A stretch of DNA of 64,000 nt from Achromobacter mucicolens (GCF_902859725.1 NZ_CADIJP010000008.1:62001-126000), one strand, 5' to 3'; counted from the stretch's first letter, positions 38,877-48,233 are shown. Notes: a model not told the origin generated them from the sequence alone. Translations and numbers: made by a program.

Positions 38877-40286
38877 TCAGAGGCTGCGCAAATGGAAGGA
38901 TTTGGCCTGGGTGAGCGGTTCGTAGCCGAGCTTGGACAAGGACACGCCGCGGCCCGACTGCTTGACGCCCGTCCACGCGAGCGCCGGGTCGAGGTAGTCG
39001 CATCGGTTCATGAAGAATGTGCCGGCGCGCACCTGCCCGCCGATGTGCAGGGCGGCCGCTTCGTCCTGCGTGAAGACGGCAGCCGTCAATCCGTACGGAC
39101 TGTCGTTCATCAGCGCGATGGCCTGTTCGTCGCTGTCTACCGGCATGATGCCGGCAACCGGACCGAAACACTCCTCGCTCATGATGCGCATGCGGTGGTC
39201 GACCTGCGTCAGCAACGCGGGAGCGACATAACACGAGCTTTCGCTCGCGTTAAGTGAGCTTTCACTCGCTTTCTTGAAATGCGAGTTATCGATCACGTTT
39301 ACGGCGCCGGCGCCGACGGCTTGCGCGATCACTTCCCGGATATCGGCCGCCGCGCGGGCGCGCACGACAGGGCCAAGCGTCGTGCCCGGCTGCAACGGAT
39401 TGCCCAGCACATAACGCTGCGTCAGGGCAACGGCGCGCTCGACGAACGCGTCGTGCACGCCACGCGCCACGTAGATGCGCTGAATGCCGCAACAGGACTG
39501 GCCGGCGTTGAAGAAGGCGCCGTCGACGAGCGTCTCTGCCGCGGCGTCCAGGTTGGCATCCTCGCGCACATAGGCCGGATCGTTGCCGCCCAGCTCAAGT
39601 CCGACGCCGATAAAGCGACCCGCCGCGCTTTCCTCGACGATGCGCCCTCCCCGCACCGAGCCCGTGAAGGACACATAGCCGATCTCCGGCGCGCGGATAA
39701 GCCGTTGCGTGATGTCGTGGCTGGCGTGCAGGTACTGAAAGACGCCTCTTGGCGCCCCCGCGTCTCGGAATGCGCGATCGATGAGCTCGGCGCACAGCGG
39801 CGTCTGGTCGGAATGCTTGAGAATGACGGTGTTGCCCGCCATCAGTGCGGGCACGATGCTGTTCACCGCGGTCAGCAGCGGATAGTTCCACGGCGCGATG
39901 GTGAGCGCCACGCCGATGGGCTCGCGGCTGATGAAGCGCGTAAAGCCTGGCTGCGCGGGCGCGGCAATGGGCGCGAGGGCATCGTCGGCGATTGCGATCA
40001 TGTGGCGCGCGCGGGCGGCGAAGCCGTCGACTTCGCCGGGTGCGTCGCGCAGCGGACGGCCCATCTGAATGGTGATCGCGCGCGCGATCTCGTCCTTGGC
40101 CGCCACGACATGGTCCACGGCAGCCGCCACGATGCGCCCCCGCGCCTGGATGCCGAGCGCATGCCACGCCAGCTGCGCGCCCTGCGCGTTGGCCAGTGCC
40201 TGCGAGATCTGCGCTTCGCTGGCGTAGGCACGGCGCACGACCGGACGTCCGTCGATGGGGCTGATGGTGATGAGTTCGTGGGTCAT
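38877..40286 (-). CDS. NAD(P)-dependent aldehyde dehydrogenase with a repeat insertion
   Basis: A 469-residue enzyme. The general base is Glu231 in LELGGNDP, the nucleophile is Cys265 in NAGQSCCG, and the cofactor region is FTGSVRGGR. Residues about 337-351 (KKASESSLNASESSC) replace the usual short loop and are encoded by two copies of a 14-bp repeat. The loop sits away from the catalytic residues, so the enzyme is probably active. It lies 26 bases after the glutamine-synthetase-like gene and ahead of the alcohol dehydrogenase gene. The start is the ATG at 40286, where homologous sequence begins. Confidence 0.9.
   Translation of the reverse strand: MTHELITISPIDGRPVVRRAYASEAQISQALANAQGAQLAWHALGIQARGRIVAAAVDHVVAAKDEIARAITIQMGRPLRDAPGEVDGFAARARHMIAIADDALAPIAAPAQPGFTRFISREPIGVALTIAPWNYPLLTAVNSIVPALMAGNTVILKHSDQTPLCAELIDRAFRDAGAPRGVFQYLHASHDITQRLIRAPEIGYVSFTGSVRGGRIVEESAAGRFIGVGLELGGNDPAYVREDANLDAAAETLVDGAFFNAGQSCCGIQRIYVARGVHDAFVERAVALTQRYVLGNPLQPGTTLGPVVRARAAADIREVIAQAVGAGAVNVIDNSHFKKASESSLNASESSCYVAPALLTQVDHRMRIMSEECFGPVAGIMPVDSDEQAIALMNDSPYGLTAAVFTQDEAAALHIGGQVRAGTFFMNRCDYLDPALAWTGVKQSGRGVSLSKLGYEPLTQAKSFHLRSL
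39235..39269. repeat. Two copies of a 14-bp repeat inside the aldehyde dehydrogenase gene
   Basis: GAGCTTTCGCTCGC (39235-39248) and GAGCTTTCACTCGC (39256-39269) differ at one base and are spaced 21 bases apart, exactly seven codons, so they stay in frame. A third relative, GAGTTTTCACTCGC, lies in the asparaginase gene near 48594-48609. Confidence 0.65.
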
Positions 40287-40312
40287 GGCTACCCTGATGG
40301 CAATGGACGGGT

Positions 40313-41698
40313 TCAGATGATTTCGAAGTAGCGCGCAAGCTCCCAGTCGGTCACATGACGCCGGAACTGCCGTTCTTCCCATTCGCGCGTCGCGGCGTAG
40401 TGCTCGACGAATGCGTCGCCGAACAGCCGACGCGCGGCGTCGGAGCCGCGAAGACGCTGCGCGGCTTCCCATAAGGTCGTGGGCAGATGCAGATGCGCGG
40501 GAAACTCCTGCGTATAGGCATTGCCCTGCACCATGGGTTCGGGCGACAGCCCTTGCTCGATGCCGTACAACCCGGAGGCGAGCGCCGCGGCCAGCGCCAG
40601 ATAGGGATTGGCGTCGGCCGATCCGATGCGCACCTCGACACGCTGCGATTTGTCGCTGCCCGGGATGAGGCGCAGTGCCGTCGTCCTGTTCTCCATCCCC
40701 CACGTGGCGTCCAGCGGCGCCCAATAGCCGGGCACCAGGCGCGAATAGCTGTTGATGGTTTGCGCGTACAAGGCCATGAACTCGGGCAGGTATCGCTGCA
40801 CGCCCGCCATGAAGGCGGCCTGCAGGTGGCCAACGCCATGCGGCTGCGACGCGTCGTAGAAGGCCGAACGCCCCGTCTTGCGGTGGCGCAGAGACAGGTG
40901 AATGTGGCCGCTTTGGCCCGGGTGGTCATGCGACCATTTCGCCATGAAGGTGGCCATCAGGCCGTTCTGCTGCGCAAGCGCCTTGGCGAACGTCTTGAAC
41001 AGAAACGCCTTGTCGCCGGCCGCCGCCGCATGGTCCACGGCAAGCGCGGCCTCCAGCACGCCCGGCCCGGTCTCGGTGTGCAGGCCTTCGATGGGCATGT
41101 CCATGCGCTCGCACATGTCGAGCAGCTTGCGATAGAAGTCGCCCTCGACCGTGCTGCGCAGAACCGAATACCCGAAATTGCCGGGCGTCCAGTTCTCCAT
41201 GTTGCGGTAGTGCTTGGCGCGCACGGAGTGCGGCGTCTCGCGGAACATGAAGAATTCGTACTCCAGCGCGGCATAGGCATCGAATCCCATGTCCGCCGCG
41301 CGATCGATCACGCGGTGCAGCAGGCGGCGCGGACAGATGGCGGCGGCATCGCCCTCGAATTCCGCCAGGAACAGCAGCATGTCTTCGCCGCCGGGGCCTT
41401 GTTCCAGCGTGAGACGGCGCGCGCTTTGCGGCACGATGCGCATTTTTGCGTCGGGGTATGCGGTGTGCCAGCCGGTGTACCGGGTGTTGTCGTAGAGCTG
41501 ATCGTCCAGGTCCCACCCCAGCACCACGTCGCAGAACGCGAGCCCGGAACGCAGCGCGCCCAGGAATTTGTCGCGCCTCAGGTACTTGCCCAGCATGACG
41601 CCGTCCACATCGGACAGGCCGATCTTGATATGCGAGAGCGGGCTGGCCTGCACCAGCCGCTCTGCGTCTTCCACCGTTGCTACCCCTAGTGCATGCAT
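40313..41698 (-). CDS. Glutamine synthetase family protein (gamma-glutamylamide ligase-like)
   Basis: A 461-residue enzyme of the GSI-like branch, which includes PuuA-type gamma-glutamylputrescine ligases. Active-site elements visible are YEFFMFRE, ETGPGVLEAAL, GHIHLSLRH and NRTTALRLIPG. The N-terminus (SHIKIGLSDVDGVMLGKYL) lacks the adenylylation-loop style of GlnA, so an amine-glutamylating enzyme is more likely than nitrogen assimilation. It is upstream of aldehyde and alcohol dehydrogenase genes, consistent with gamma-glutamylation of an amino-alcohol or amine. The substrate is inferred only from neighbours. Confidence 0.88.
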   Translation of the reverse strand: MHALGVATVEDAERLVQASPLSHIKIGLSDVDGVMLGKYLRRDKFLGALRSGLAFCDVVLGWDLDDQLYDNTRYTGWHTAYPDAKMRIVPQSARRLTLEQGPGGEDMLLFLAEFEGDAAAICPRRLLHRVIDRAADMGFDAYAALEYEFFMFRETPHSVRAKHYRNMENWTPGNFGYSVLRSTVEGDFYRKLLDMCERMDMPIEGLHTETGPGVLEAALAVDHAAAAGDKAFLFKTFAKALAQQNGLMATFMAKWSHDHPGQSGHIHLSLRHRKTGRSAFYDASQPHGVGHLQAAFMAGVQRYLPEFMALYAQTINSYSRLVPGYWAPLDATWGMENRTTALRLIPGSDKSQRVEVRIGSADANPYLALAAALASGLYGIEQGLSPEPMVQGNAYTQEFPAHLHLPTTLWEAAQRLRGSDAARRLFGDAFVEHYAATREWEERQFRRHVTDWELARYFEII

Positions 41699-41755
41699 GC
41701 TCGTTCACCTTATGGCTGAAGCGTTGCGTGGAACTGCGGGCGGGCGGCGCGCCGG

Positions 41756-42562
41756 TCAGGCCATGGCCGCCCCCACCACCTGCATCGCCTGGCGATGCAG
41801 CGCAGGCGTGGCGGCCGCGATCACTCGGCCGTTCGATGCGAGACCGAGCGGCTGCCCTGCCCAATCCGTCATGACGCCGCCCGCGCCTTCGATCACGGGC
41901 GCAAGGGCAAGGTAATCGTAGGGTTGCAGCCCCGCCTCCACGACGAGGTCGACGTGACCGCTGGCGAGAAGCCCATAGCTGTAGCAGTCGCCGCCATAAC
42001 GGCGCATGCGTGTCTTGGCTGCCAAGTGGTCGAAAGCGGCCAGCTCGGCGCCCGTGAAGATGTCAGGCGCGGTGGCATACAGGATGGCGCTGTCGAGGTC
42101 GGTGCATGCGCGCGTCGTGCACGGCTTGCCGTTCAATTGCGATGGCGCGTGCGCCACGCCGATCCAGCGTTCGTCGAGCATGGGAATGTCGATCACCCCC
42201 AACACCGGCCTGCCGCGGTGCAGCAGCGCAAGCAGCGTGCCCCACAGCGGATTGCCCGAGATGAAGGCGCGGGTGCCGTCGATGGGGTCGAGCGACCACA
42301 CGAATTCGGAATCGGCATGAGAGGCGCCGAATTCTTCACCGAATATGCCGTGGCCGGGATGATGCGTGGCGATGGCCTCGCGCAGCGCCGCCTCGACCTG
42401 CCTGTCTGCCTGCGTGACGGGACTGTCATCGGCCTTGCTGTCGACGTCAAGCGGATGCCGGAACCACTTGCGCGACAGGGGCCGGGCGCGATCCGCCAGC
42501 GACTGCGCGAACGCGGCATACGCCGCGAGCTGCGGCGCCGACAAGGCCGAGGAAGTCTGCAT
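41756..42562 (-). CDS. Inositol monophosphatase / histidinol-phosphatase family enzyme
   Basis: A 268-residue Mg-dependent phosphatase. Metal-binding motifs are GEEFG (about residues 75-79), WSLDPIDGTRAFISG (about 89-103) and the late YDYLALAPVIEGAGG. This combination resembles HisN-type histidinol-phosphate phosphatases of this family, but inositol phosphates or related substrates are possible. It is 57 bases upstream of the glutamine-synthetase-like gene and on the same strand, with no histidine genes nearby. Confidence 0.85.
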   Translation of the reverse strand: MQTSSALSAPQLAAYAAFAQSLADRARPLSRKWFRHPLDVDSKADDSPVTQADRQVEAALREAIATHHPGHGIFGEEFGASHADSEFVWSLDPIDGTRAFISGNPLWGTLLALLHRGRPVLGVIDIPMLDERWIGVAHAPSQLNGKPCTTRACTDLDSAILYATAPDIFTGAELAAFDHLAAKTRMRRYGGDCYSYGLLASGHVDLVVEAGLQPYDYLALAPVIEGAGGVMTDWAGQPLGLASNGRVIAAATPALHRQAMQVVGAAMA

Positions 42563-42605
42563 CGATGCCCTCCAGGAGGGGCGCGCGGAGGATCAGTGCG
42601 CCGAC

Positions 42606-42630
42606 GGAACGCCTGCACGCAGGCGTTTCC
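42606..42630 (-). terminator. Hairpin after the Bug receptor gene
   Basis: AACGCCTG (42608-42615) pairs with CAGGCGTT (42620-42627) across a 4-base loop. There is no T-tract on the minus strand, so termination would be weak or Rho-assisted. It lies between the receptor and phosphatase genes. Confidence 0.4.
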
Positions 42631-42668
42631 AGTCTAGACACCTTGCCCCGCGTTGGCAAACATGCCTT

Positions 42669-43670
42669 TCAATCGAGCGACACGCCCGCCGTCTTCACCA
42701 TGTCGGCCCAATACGTGGTGTCCTGCTGTAGCCGGCTCTTGAAGGCCGCGGGCGCGCTGCCTACGGGTTGGCTGCCGCCGCTGTTGATCTTGGCGATCAC
42801 GGCGGGCGACTTCATGGCCTGCTCCACGGCCTGAGCCAGATAAGCGATGCGCTCGGGCGGCGTTCCCGCAGGCGCGAACAAGCCATACCAGTCATCCGCG
42901 GTGATGCCTTCCAGACCGGCCTGCTTCAACGTGGGCGCGCGCTTGAAGATGCCCACGCCATCGCCGTGACTCATCGCGAGAATCTGCAGTTTTCCGGCCG
43001 CCACCATGGGTTCGGCCGATGCCGGCGAGGTGATCAGCATGTCGACGGTGCCGCCCAGCAGGTCCGTGACCGCCGGCGCCGCGCCGCGATACGGCACATG
43101 CACCAGCTTGACGTTGGCCTTCTGGGAAACCAGCGCGCCCATCAGATGGCTCATCGTGCCGTTGCCCGGCGTCGCGTAGGTGATGACCCCAGGCTGCTTG
43201 CGCGCGGCCGCAAGATAATCGTCCAGCGTCTTGTACGGGCCATCCGCGCGCGCGACGAGCACCAGTGGCGCCGAGGTGATCTGCGAAATGGGCACGAAGT
43301 CCTTCAGCGGATCGAAGCCCACGTTCTTGTACAGGCGCGGATTGACGGCCATGACGCTGGTCTGCGACATCACGAGGGTGTAGCCGTCAGGCTTGGCGCG
43401 GGACACCTGCGCCGTGCCGACATTGCCGCCCGCCCCCGAGCGGTTTTCGACAACCACGCTTTGACCCGTGATGGTGCCCAGTTCCTGTGCGATCAAGCGT
43501 GCGACGCCATCGTTGCCGCCGCCCGGCGGGAACGGTGAGACGACGGTGATGGCCTGCTTCGGATAGTCCGCCAGCGGCGCCGGCGTCTGGGCATGGGCGG
43601 CGAACCCCCACGCGAGGGCTGCCGCTGCCACCGCGGCCGTCTTGCAAGCTTGCAATGCGTGTTGCTTCAT
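42669..43670 (-). CDS. Bug-family tripartite tricarboxylate transporter substrate-binding protein
   Basis: A 333-residue periplasmic receptor. Start at MKQHALQ (43670), with AGGGGAAAT upstream; the frame open to 43745 adds unrelated residues. A signal peptide ends near AAHAQ. The family segment KQAITVVSPFPPGGGNDGVARLIAQ is characteristic, and a second is QTSVMAVNP. Such orphan receptors are very numerous in Bordetella and Achromobacter and often lack adjacent membrane components; none is adjacent here. Confidence 0.9.
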   Translation of the reverse strand: MKQHALQACKTAAVAAAALAWGFAAHAQTPAPLADYPKQAITVVSPFPPGGGNDGVARLIAQELGTITGQSVVVENRSGAGGNVGTAQVSRAKPDGYTLVMSQTSVMAVNPRLYKNVGFDPLKDFVPISQITSAPLVLVARADGPYKTLDDYLAAARKQPGVITYATPGNGTMSHLMGALVSQKANVKLVHVPYRGAAPAVTDLLGGTVDMLITSPASAEPMVAAGKLQILAMSHGDGVGIFKRAPTLKQAGLEGITADDWYGLFAPAGTPPERIAYLAQAVEQAMKSPAVIAKINSGGSQPVGSAPAAFKSRLQQDTTYWADMVKTAGVSLD

Positions 43671-43820
43671 CTGGATTTCCCCTTGAGATGGCGGCCGGAT
43701 ACTCGGCCGTCCTTTGCATTCCGGTTCGCCATGAACCGTCCGCACCCCGGCGGCAATTGCCGCCAGGGCGTACTGATCAGGTTGAAGCGGGTGTCGCCGC
43801 GCAAACGCGCGGCGGCGGTG

Positions 43821-45419
43821 TCAGCTGGCCGGGAACCGGTACGCGGCGCGTTCCCGGTCGTCGATCTGCTTGACGAGATTGGTTTCCCAGGCGAGGTACT
43901 GCCGCGCGGCGGCCTTGTTCCCGTCGTGGCGGTCGTGCACAAAAAACAGGTAGTCGATGCAATCGCTGTCCGGCGGATCGGCGGGCGTCGTCTCCAGCGA
44001 AATGCCTTGAGCGGACCAGCTGTTCGGCGTGCCCGTATTGGCCTTGACGTCATCGATGCCCAAGGCAGCCAGATCGCGTGCCGCCCACGCCGCCAATGCG
44101 GCGTCTTCGGCCAGCAGCACGACCGGACGCGCGGGATCGAGGGCCAGACGATGCAGCCGCGGACGGATGGACCAGCGGGCGCCGGCCACGTGGCTCGCGC
44201 GGTACCGCATGCTGGGCCGAATGTCGACAATCTGGGCGCCCTGCTTCAGCACATCGGCCAAGGCCGCATCGGACAGCAGAGCAAGCGCGGGCGCCTCGGG
44301 CTGGGCCGGAGCGTGGGCCAGGACGGCGCCCGTGCCTTCTTCGAGCGTGCAGGCGTCCCATCCCATCTGACGGAGCCAGCTGGCGACGACCGGCGCGCGC
44401 ACGCCTTCGCCATCGAACACGACGATGCGGGCGCCGCGCACGGCGATGTACTGGTCCGTCGCCTGAATGAGTTGACCGCCAGGCGCATGCTGCGCGCCGG
44501 GCAACGATCCCTTCGCGAACTCTTCGGCGCTGCGCACATCGCACAGGAACGTGGTGCGCTGCGGGTCGCGCAGCCAGTCCTGCACCTGCGCGGCGTTGGC
44601 CGACGGCACGCCGTGACGCTGGGCGAGTTGCGCGGAACGCTGCGCCAGCGCCGGCACGTCTTCGGGCGTGACGTCATCCGGATACCGGCGGCGCGCGCCA
44701 TGCTCGAGCTGCAGGTCTTCCAGGTACCAGCCCTGCGTGCCGTTCTCCAGGGCGTAGACCGGATTGGGCACACCCAGGTTGATGAGCGTCTGCGCGCCGA
44801 TGATGCTGCGCGTGCGGCCCGCGCAGTTCACCACGATGGTGGTGTCCGGCCGCGCAGCCAGCGTGTGGGCGCGAAGCGCCAGTTCGCCATTGGGGCAGCA
44901 GATGCCGCCGGGAATGCTCATCTTCTGGTATTCGGCGAAGGGCCGGCCGTCCAGCACGATAAGGTCGTCGCCCCGGCGCTGGCGTTCGGCCAGTTCGCGA
45001 GCGCCGATGCGCGGGGTGTGGAAAACCTCTTCGGCGAGTTCGCCAAACGTTTTGCTGGGAACGTTCACGCCTGCGAATGCGGCATAACCGTCGCGCTGCC
45101 ATTGCGCGATGCCGCCGGCCAGGCGGTGCACATCCGTGTAGCCCAGCACGCCAAGGGCGCGCGCGGCGCGGGCCGCGGTGTCGTCCTCACCGCCCTCGTC
45201 GTAGACCACGACGCGCACGCCGCGGCGAGGCGCGAGGCGGACGATGTCGACTTCAAGGCGGCTGTACGGGACCGGCGCGGCGTAGAACAGATGCGACTCG
45301 CCATACTGGCCATGCTCGCGCACGTCCAGAAGCGCGATCTCGCGGCCGTCGTGCAACCACTGCTTGAGCGTGTGCGAATCGACGTCGGCGAAGGTGGGGT
45401 CGTTATACGGCTGCATCAT
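43821..45419 (-). CDS. Four-domain rhodanese-like protein
   Basis: A 532-residue cytoplasmic protein with four rhodanese domains (about residues 10-110, 140-235, 270-375 and 385-470). Only the second has the active-site Cys (Cys199 in NCAGRTRS). In the others that position reads VVYDEGG, VVFDGEG and LLAEDAA, so they are non-catalytic repeats. Rhodaneses transfer sulfane sulfur from thiosulfate or persulfides to acceptors. The start overlaps the upstream lyase gene by 4 bases (ATGA). Co-location with a thiol dioxygenase and cystathionine lyase-like gene points to cysteine-derived sulfur handling. Confidence 0.88.
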   Translation of the reverse strand: MMQPYNDPTFADVDSHTLKQWLHDGREIALLDVREHGQYGESHLFYAAPVPYSRLEVDIVRLAPRRGVRVVVYDEGGEDDTAARAARALGVLGYTDVHRLAGGIAQWQRDGYAAFAGVNVPSKTFGELAEEVFHTPRIGARELAERQRRGDDLIVLDGRPFAEYQKMSIPGGICCPNGELALRAHTLAARPDTTIVVNCAGRTRSIIGAQTLINLGVPNPVYALENGTQGWYLEDLQLEHGARRRYPDDVTPEDVPALAQRSAQLAQRHGVPSANAAQVQDWLRDPQRTTFLCDVRSAEEFAKGSLPGAQHAPGGQLIQATDQYIAVRGARIVVFDGEGVRAPVVASWLRQMGWDACTLEEGTGAVLAHAPAQPEAPALALLSDAALADVLKQGAQIVDIRPSMRYRASHVAGARWSIRPRLHRLALDPARPVVLLAEDAALAAWAARDLAALGIDDVKANTGTPNSWSAQGISLETTPADPPDSDCIDYLFFVHDRHDGNKAAARQYLAWETNLVKQIDDRERAAYRFPAS

Positions 45420-46609
45420 GAGATTCGGAGGGAACGGATAGGTTGAGTCAGTGCGGCCAGGCCGCGGTCAAGGTCGGCGATCAGGTCGTCAGGATCTTCC
45501 AGGCCGATGTGCAGGCGCAGCATGGGACCGCGCGCCTCACGGCCCGGCAGCGAGCGCGCAGCCTGCAAGTTCACCGGAATCACCAGGCTTTCAAAGCCGC
45601 CCCACGAGGCGCCGATGCCGAAAAGCTGCAGGCTGTCGATGAAGCGTTCGGCGTCGGCCTCGGTATAGGTGTCAGACAGTTCCAGCGTCAGCAGGCCGTT
45701 GGCGCCGCTGCAATCGCGCCGCCAGATCGCGTGGGAGGGATCGCCTGGCAGCGCAGGGTTCAAAACGCGCGCGACTTCGGGACGCGCCTTGAGCCACTGG
45801 GAGATCAGGAGCGCGCTACGGGCGTGCTGCGCCATGCGCAGGGGCAGCGTGCGCATGCCGCGCAACACCAGAAAGGCATCGTCGGCGCCGACCGTCTGGC
45901 CGAAATCGATGGTTGCGCGTTCCAGCGCCCGCCATGCGCGCTCGTTCGTGACGACGGCGCCCATCATCACGTCGGCATGGCCGCCCAGATACTTGGTCGC
46001 GGCCAGAATGGAGATGTCGGCGCCCAATGCGAGCGGTTTTTGCACCAGACCGGACGCCCACGTGTTGTCCACAGCCAGCCAGCAATCGTGTTTTCGCGCG
46101 GTTGTGGATAACTCGGTGAGGTCCGGCATTTCGTAGGTCAGCGACCCCGGCGACTCCGCGTAGATCATGCGGGTATTGGGCCGGATCAGCGCCTCGATGC
46201 CCGCGGCATCCGGCCGGTAGTACGTGAATTCGATCGCCAGGCGCGTCAGGTGTTCGGCGCAGAACCGGCGCACCGGCTCATACACGGCGTCTGTCACAAG
46301 CACATGATCGCCCGCGCGCAGATACGCAAGCAGCACCGTGGCGATTGCGGCCTGGCCCGTGGGATAAAGCTTGGCGCGATAGCCCGCTTCCAGTTCGACG
46401 AGCGCGTCGTCCAGGGCGTGCGTGCTGTCGGTGCCGCGCGCGCCATAGGACGGCAGACGCTCCTGTTCGCGGCGCGCCCGTGTGTCGCGCCACGCTTCTA
46501 CGCTATCAAAGACATACGTGCTGGCGCGCGTGACCGGCGTGTTGACCCAGCCTTGATGAGGACGTCCTGCGCGCAGCAGGCGCGTTGCGGACCGGAAGGG
46601 CTTGCTCAT
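45416..46609 (-). CDS. metC: Cystathionine beta-lyase-type PLP enzyme
   Basis: A 397-residue Cys/Met-metabolism PLP enzyme. The PLP lysine is Lys206 in ATKYLGGHAD, and other markers are the YPTGQAAIATVLLAYL and NTWASGLVQKPLALGAD segments. The beta-lyase class is supported by the AESPGSLTYE motif, but gamma-lyases and cysteine desulfhydrases share this fold. It begins 2 bases after the thiol dioxygenase gene and overlaps the rhodanese gene. The product H2S or persulfide could feed the rhodanese; this is inference. Confidence 0.85.
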   Translation of the reverse strand: MSKPFRSATRLLRAGRPHQGWVNTPVTRASTYVFDSVEAWRDTRARREQERLPSYGARGTDSTHALDDALVELEAGYRAKLYPTGQAAIATVLLAYLRAGDHVLVTDAVYEPVRRFCAEHLTRLAIEFTYYRPDAAGIEALIRPNTRMIYAESPGSLTYEMPDLTELSTTARKHDCWLAVDNTWASGLVQKPLALGADISILAATKYLGGHADVMMGAVVTNERAWRALERATIDFGQTVGADDAFLVLRGMRTLPLRMAQHARSALLISQWLKARPEVARVLNPALPGDPSHAIWRRDCSGANGLLTLELSDTYTEADAERFIDSLQLFGIGASWGGFESLVIPVNLQAARSLPGREARGPMLRLHIGLEDPDDLIADLDRGLAALTQPIRSLRIS

Positions 46610-46611
46610 GA

Positions 46612-47199
46612 TCAGCGCCGCGTCTGCACGCCAATCGGCATGATCTTGCAGGTGCCGGTCTCCAGGTCGAAGCCCAGGCGTTGGTCCAGCGTTTCCAGCG
46701 CGCGTCCGTACATGTGCAGATGGCGGATGACGCTGTCGCCCTGGATTTCCACCGCGTGGATATCGTCGGGCATCAGCGCGATGCCGGTGCCAGGGCCCAC
46801 CACCACGGTATCGATCTGCGCCAGCTTGCCGACGCCCGGCTGCGAACCATCGTCCAGGCGGTCATACACGTAGTTGTATTCGACGCCTTCGACCGCCGCG
46901 ATACACGCCCAGGTGGTGTGGTTGTGCGGCACGATCTTCTTGCCCGGGCGCATGACGTTCAAGTACAGCGCATAGCTCTTGTCGGCGTCTTCGGCGATCA
47001 GATAGCGGGCCTGGCGTTCGTCGCCCTCGGGCGGCGGATAGCGGTCGGCGCCCCACCAGGCGGTATTGCCGGCCAACGCCACCAGCTCATCCAGGACGAT
47101 CTGAAGGCTGTCGCGGTTCAGGCCCTTATTTCCTACAGTTTTTTTAATATTTTCGACCGCGCTGTCGATGCCGGCCTGTTGGGGATGTTCAGTGCTCAC
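46612..47199 (-). CDS. Cysteine dioxygenase-family thiol dioxygenase
   Basis: A 195-residue cupin iron enzyme if started at the GTG at 47199, which has an AGAGGGA ribosome site; a frame open to 47433 adds implausible sequence. The iron-binding motif is PHNHTTW (His92, His94), and a third His is expected in RHLHMYG. This family oxidises cysteine or related thiols (for example 3-mercaptopropionate) to sulfinates. It starts an operon with the lyase and rhodanese genes, with a divergent LysR regulator gene. Confidence 0.88.
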   Translation of the reverse strand: MSTEHPQQAGIDSAVENIKKTVGNKGLNRDSLQIVLDELVALAGNTAWWGADRYPPPEGDERQARYLIAEDADKSYALYLNVMRPGKKIVPHNHTTWACIAAVEGVEYNYVYDRLDDGSQPGVGKLAQIDTVVVGPGTGIALMPDDIHAVEIQGDSVIRHLHMYGRALETLDQRLGFDLETGTCKIMPIGVQTRR

Positions 47200-47262
47200 G
47201 TCGTTGTTCCCTCTTGTTTCATGAGTTATTGCACTTACTGTATCGCCCGGTGTGAATGCCAA

Positions 47263-47274
47263 CAATTTAAATTG
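47263..47274. promoter_or_regulatory. Candidate LysR operator between thiol dioxygenase and regulator genes
   Basis: A 12-bp perfect palindrome CAATTTAAATTG is centred roughly midway in the 140-base divergent gap, about 65 bases from each start. It matches the T-N11-A architecture expected of LysR sites only loosely, but its position is right. Confidence 0.5.
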
Positions 47275-47339
47275 CTTGAACATTCCATTAGGACTGCTAA
47301 TGTGTCGGGTTATCCCTGAACCCATTTCCCGCTGAACGG

Positions 47340-48233
47340 ATGCGCAATCTAGACCTGGACCTGCTTCGCACGCTGACGGCCATCGCGCAGCATGAAACGT
47401 TTTCCGAGGCCGCCAACCGGCTGCACAAGACACAGTCGGCCATCACGCAGCAGATGCAGCGGCTTGAGGCGATGATCGGTCTGCCGCTGTTTGAAAAGCA
47501 GGGCCGCAACAAGGTGCTGTCCTCGCATGGCCGGCGGCTGGTCGAATACGCCCGGCACATGCTGGCCATCAACGATGAAGCGCTGCGGGCGTTGCAGGAC
47601 GGGCCGCTGGAAGGCGATCTGCGCCTGGGTGCGCCCCTGGACGTGGCGGACACGATCCTGCCCACCCTGCTCACGCACATCGCGCGCGTGGCGCCCCGCG
47701 TGAAGCTGGAGATCCGGGTCGATCGCAGTCCTTTCCTGATGGATGCCCTGCGTGCAGGCGAGATCGACCTGACGATCTCCACGCGCTTTGACCAGGACTT
47801 CGAGGGCGTGGCATTGCGTACGTCGCCGACGGTCTGGCTGGCATCCGCCGATTACGTGCATGATTCCCATGCGCCCGTGCCGCTTGTGCTGGCGGACGAA
47901 CCCAGCATCTTTCGCCGACTGGCGCTCAATGCGCTGGAGCAGGCGCAGGTGCGTTGGCACACGAACTACGTGGCGCCGAATCTGGTGGGAATCAAGGCCG
48001 CGCTGCGCGCGGGCCTGGGCGTGACGGCGCGCAGCGTGGAACTGCTGGGGCCGGAGATGCGGGTGTTGGGAGAAAAGGAAGGGCTGCCGCCCCTGCCGGA
48101 CGTGACCTACTTCCTGTGGATAAGGCGTGATCTCATCAATCCGCTGACGCGGCAGGTGTACGACATGCTGCGGACCAACCTGGGTCTTGCGCAGCAAGGC
48201 GCGGCGACGGAGCCGCCGCCCACGGTTCAATAA
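47340..48233 (+). CDS. LysR-family transcriptional regulator
   Basis: A 297-residue LTTR. The N-terminal winged helix ([51 protein letters not shown]) is typical, followed by the effector-binding domain. It is transcribed divergently from the thiol dioxygenase-lyase-rhodanese operon and is the probable regulator of it. Its 3' end overlaps the convergent asparaginase gene by 7 bases. Confidence 0.93.
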   Translation: MRNLDLDLLRTLTAIAQHETFSEAANRLHKTQSAITQQMQRLEAMIGLPLFEKQGRNKVLSSHGRRLVEYARHMLAINDEALRALQDGPLEGDLRLGAPLDVADTILPTLLTHIARVAPRVKLEIRVDRSPFLMDALRAGEIDLTISTRFDQDFEGVALRTSPTVWLASADYVHDSHAPVPLVLADEPSIFRRLALNALEQAQVRWHTNYVAPNLVGIKAALRAGLGVTARSVELLGPEMRVLGEKEGLPPLPDVTYFLWIRRDLINPLTRQVYDMLRTNLGLAQQGAATEPPPTVQ

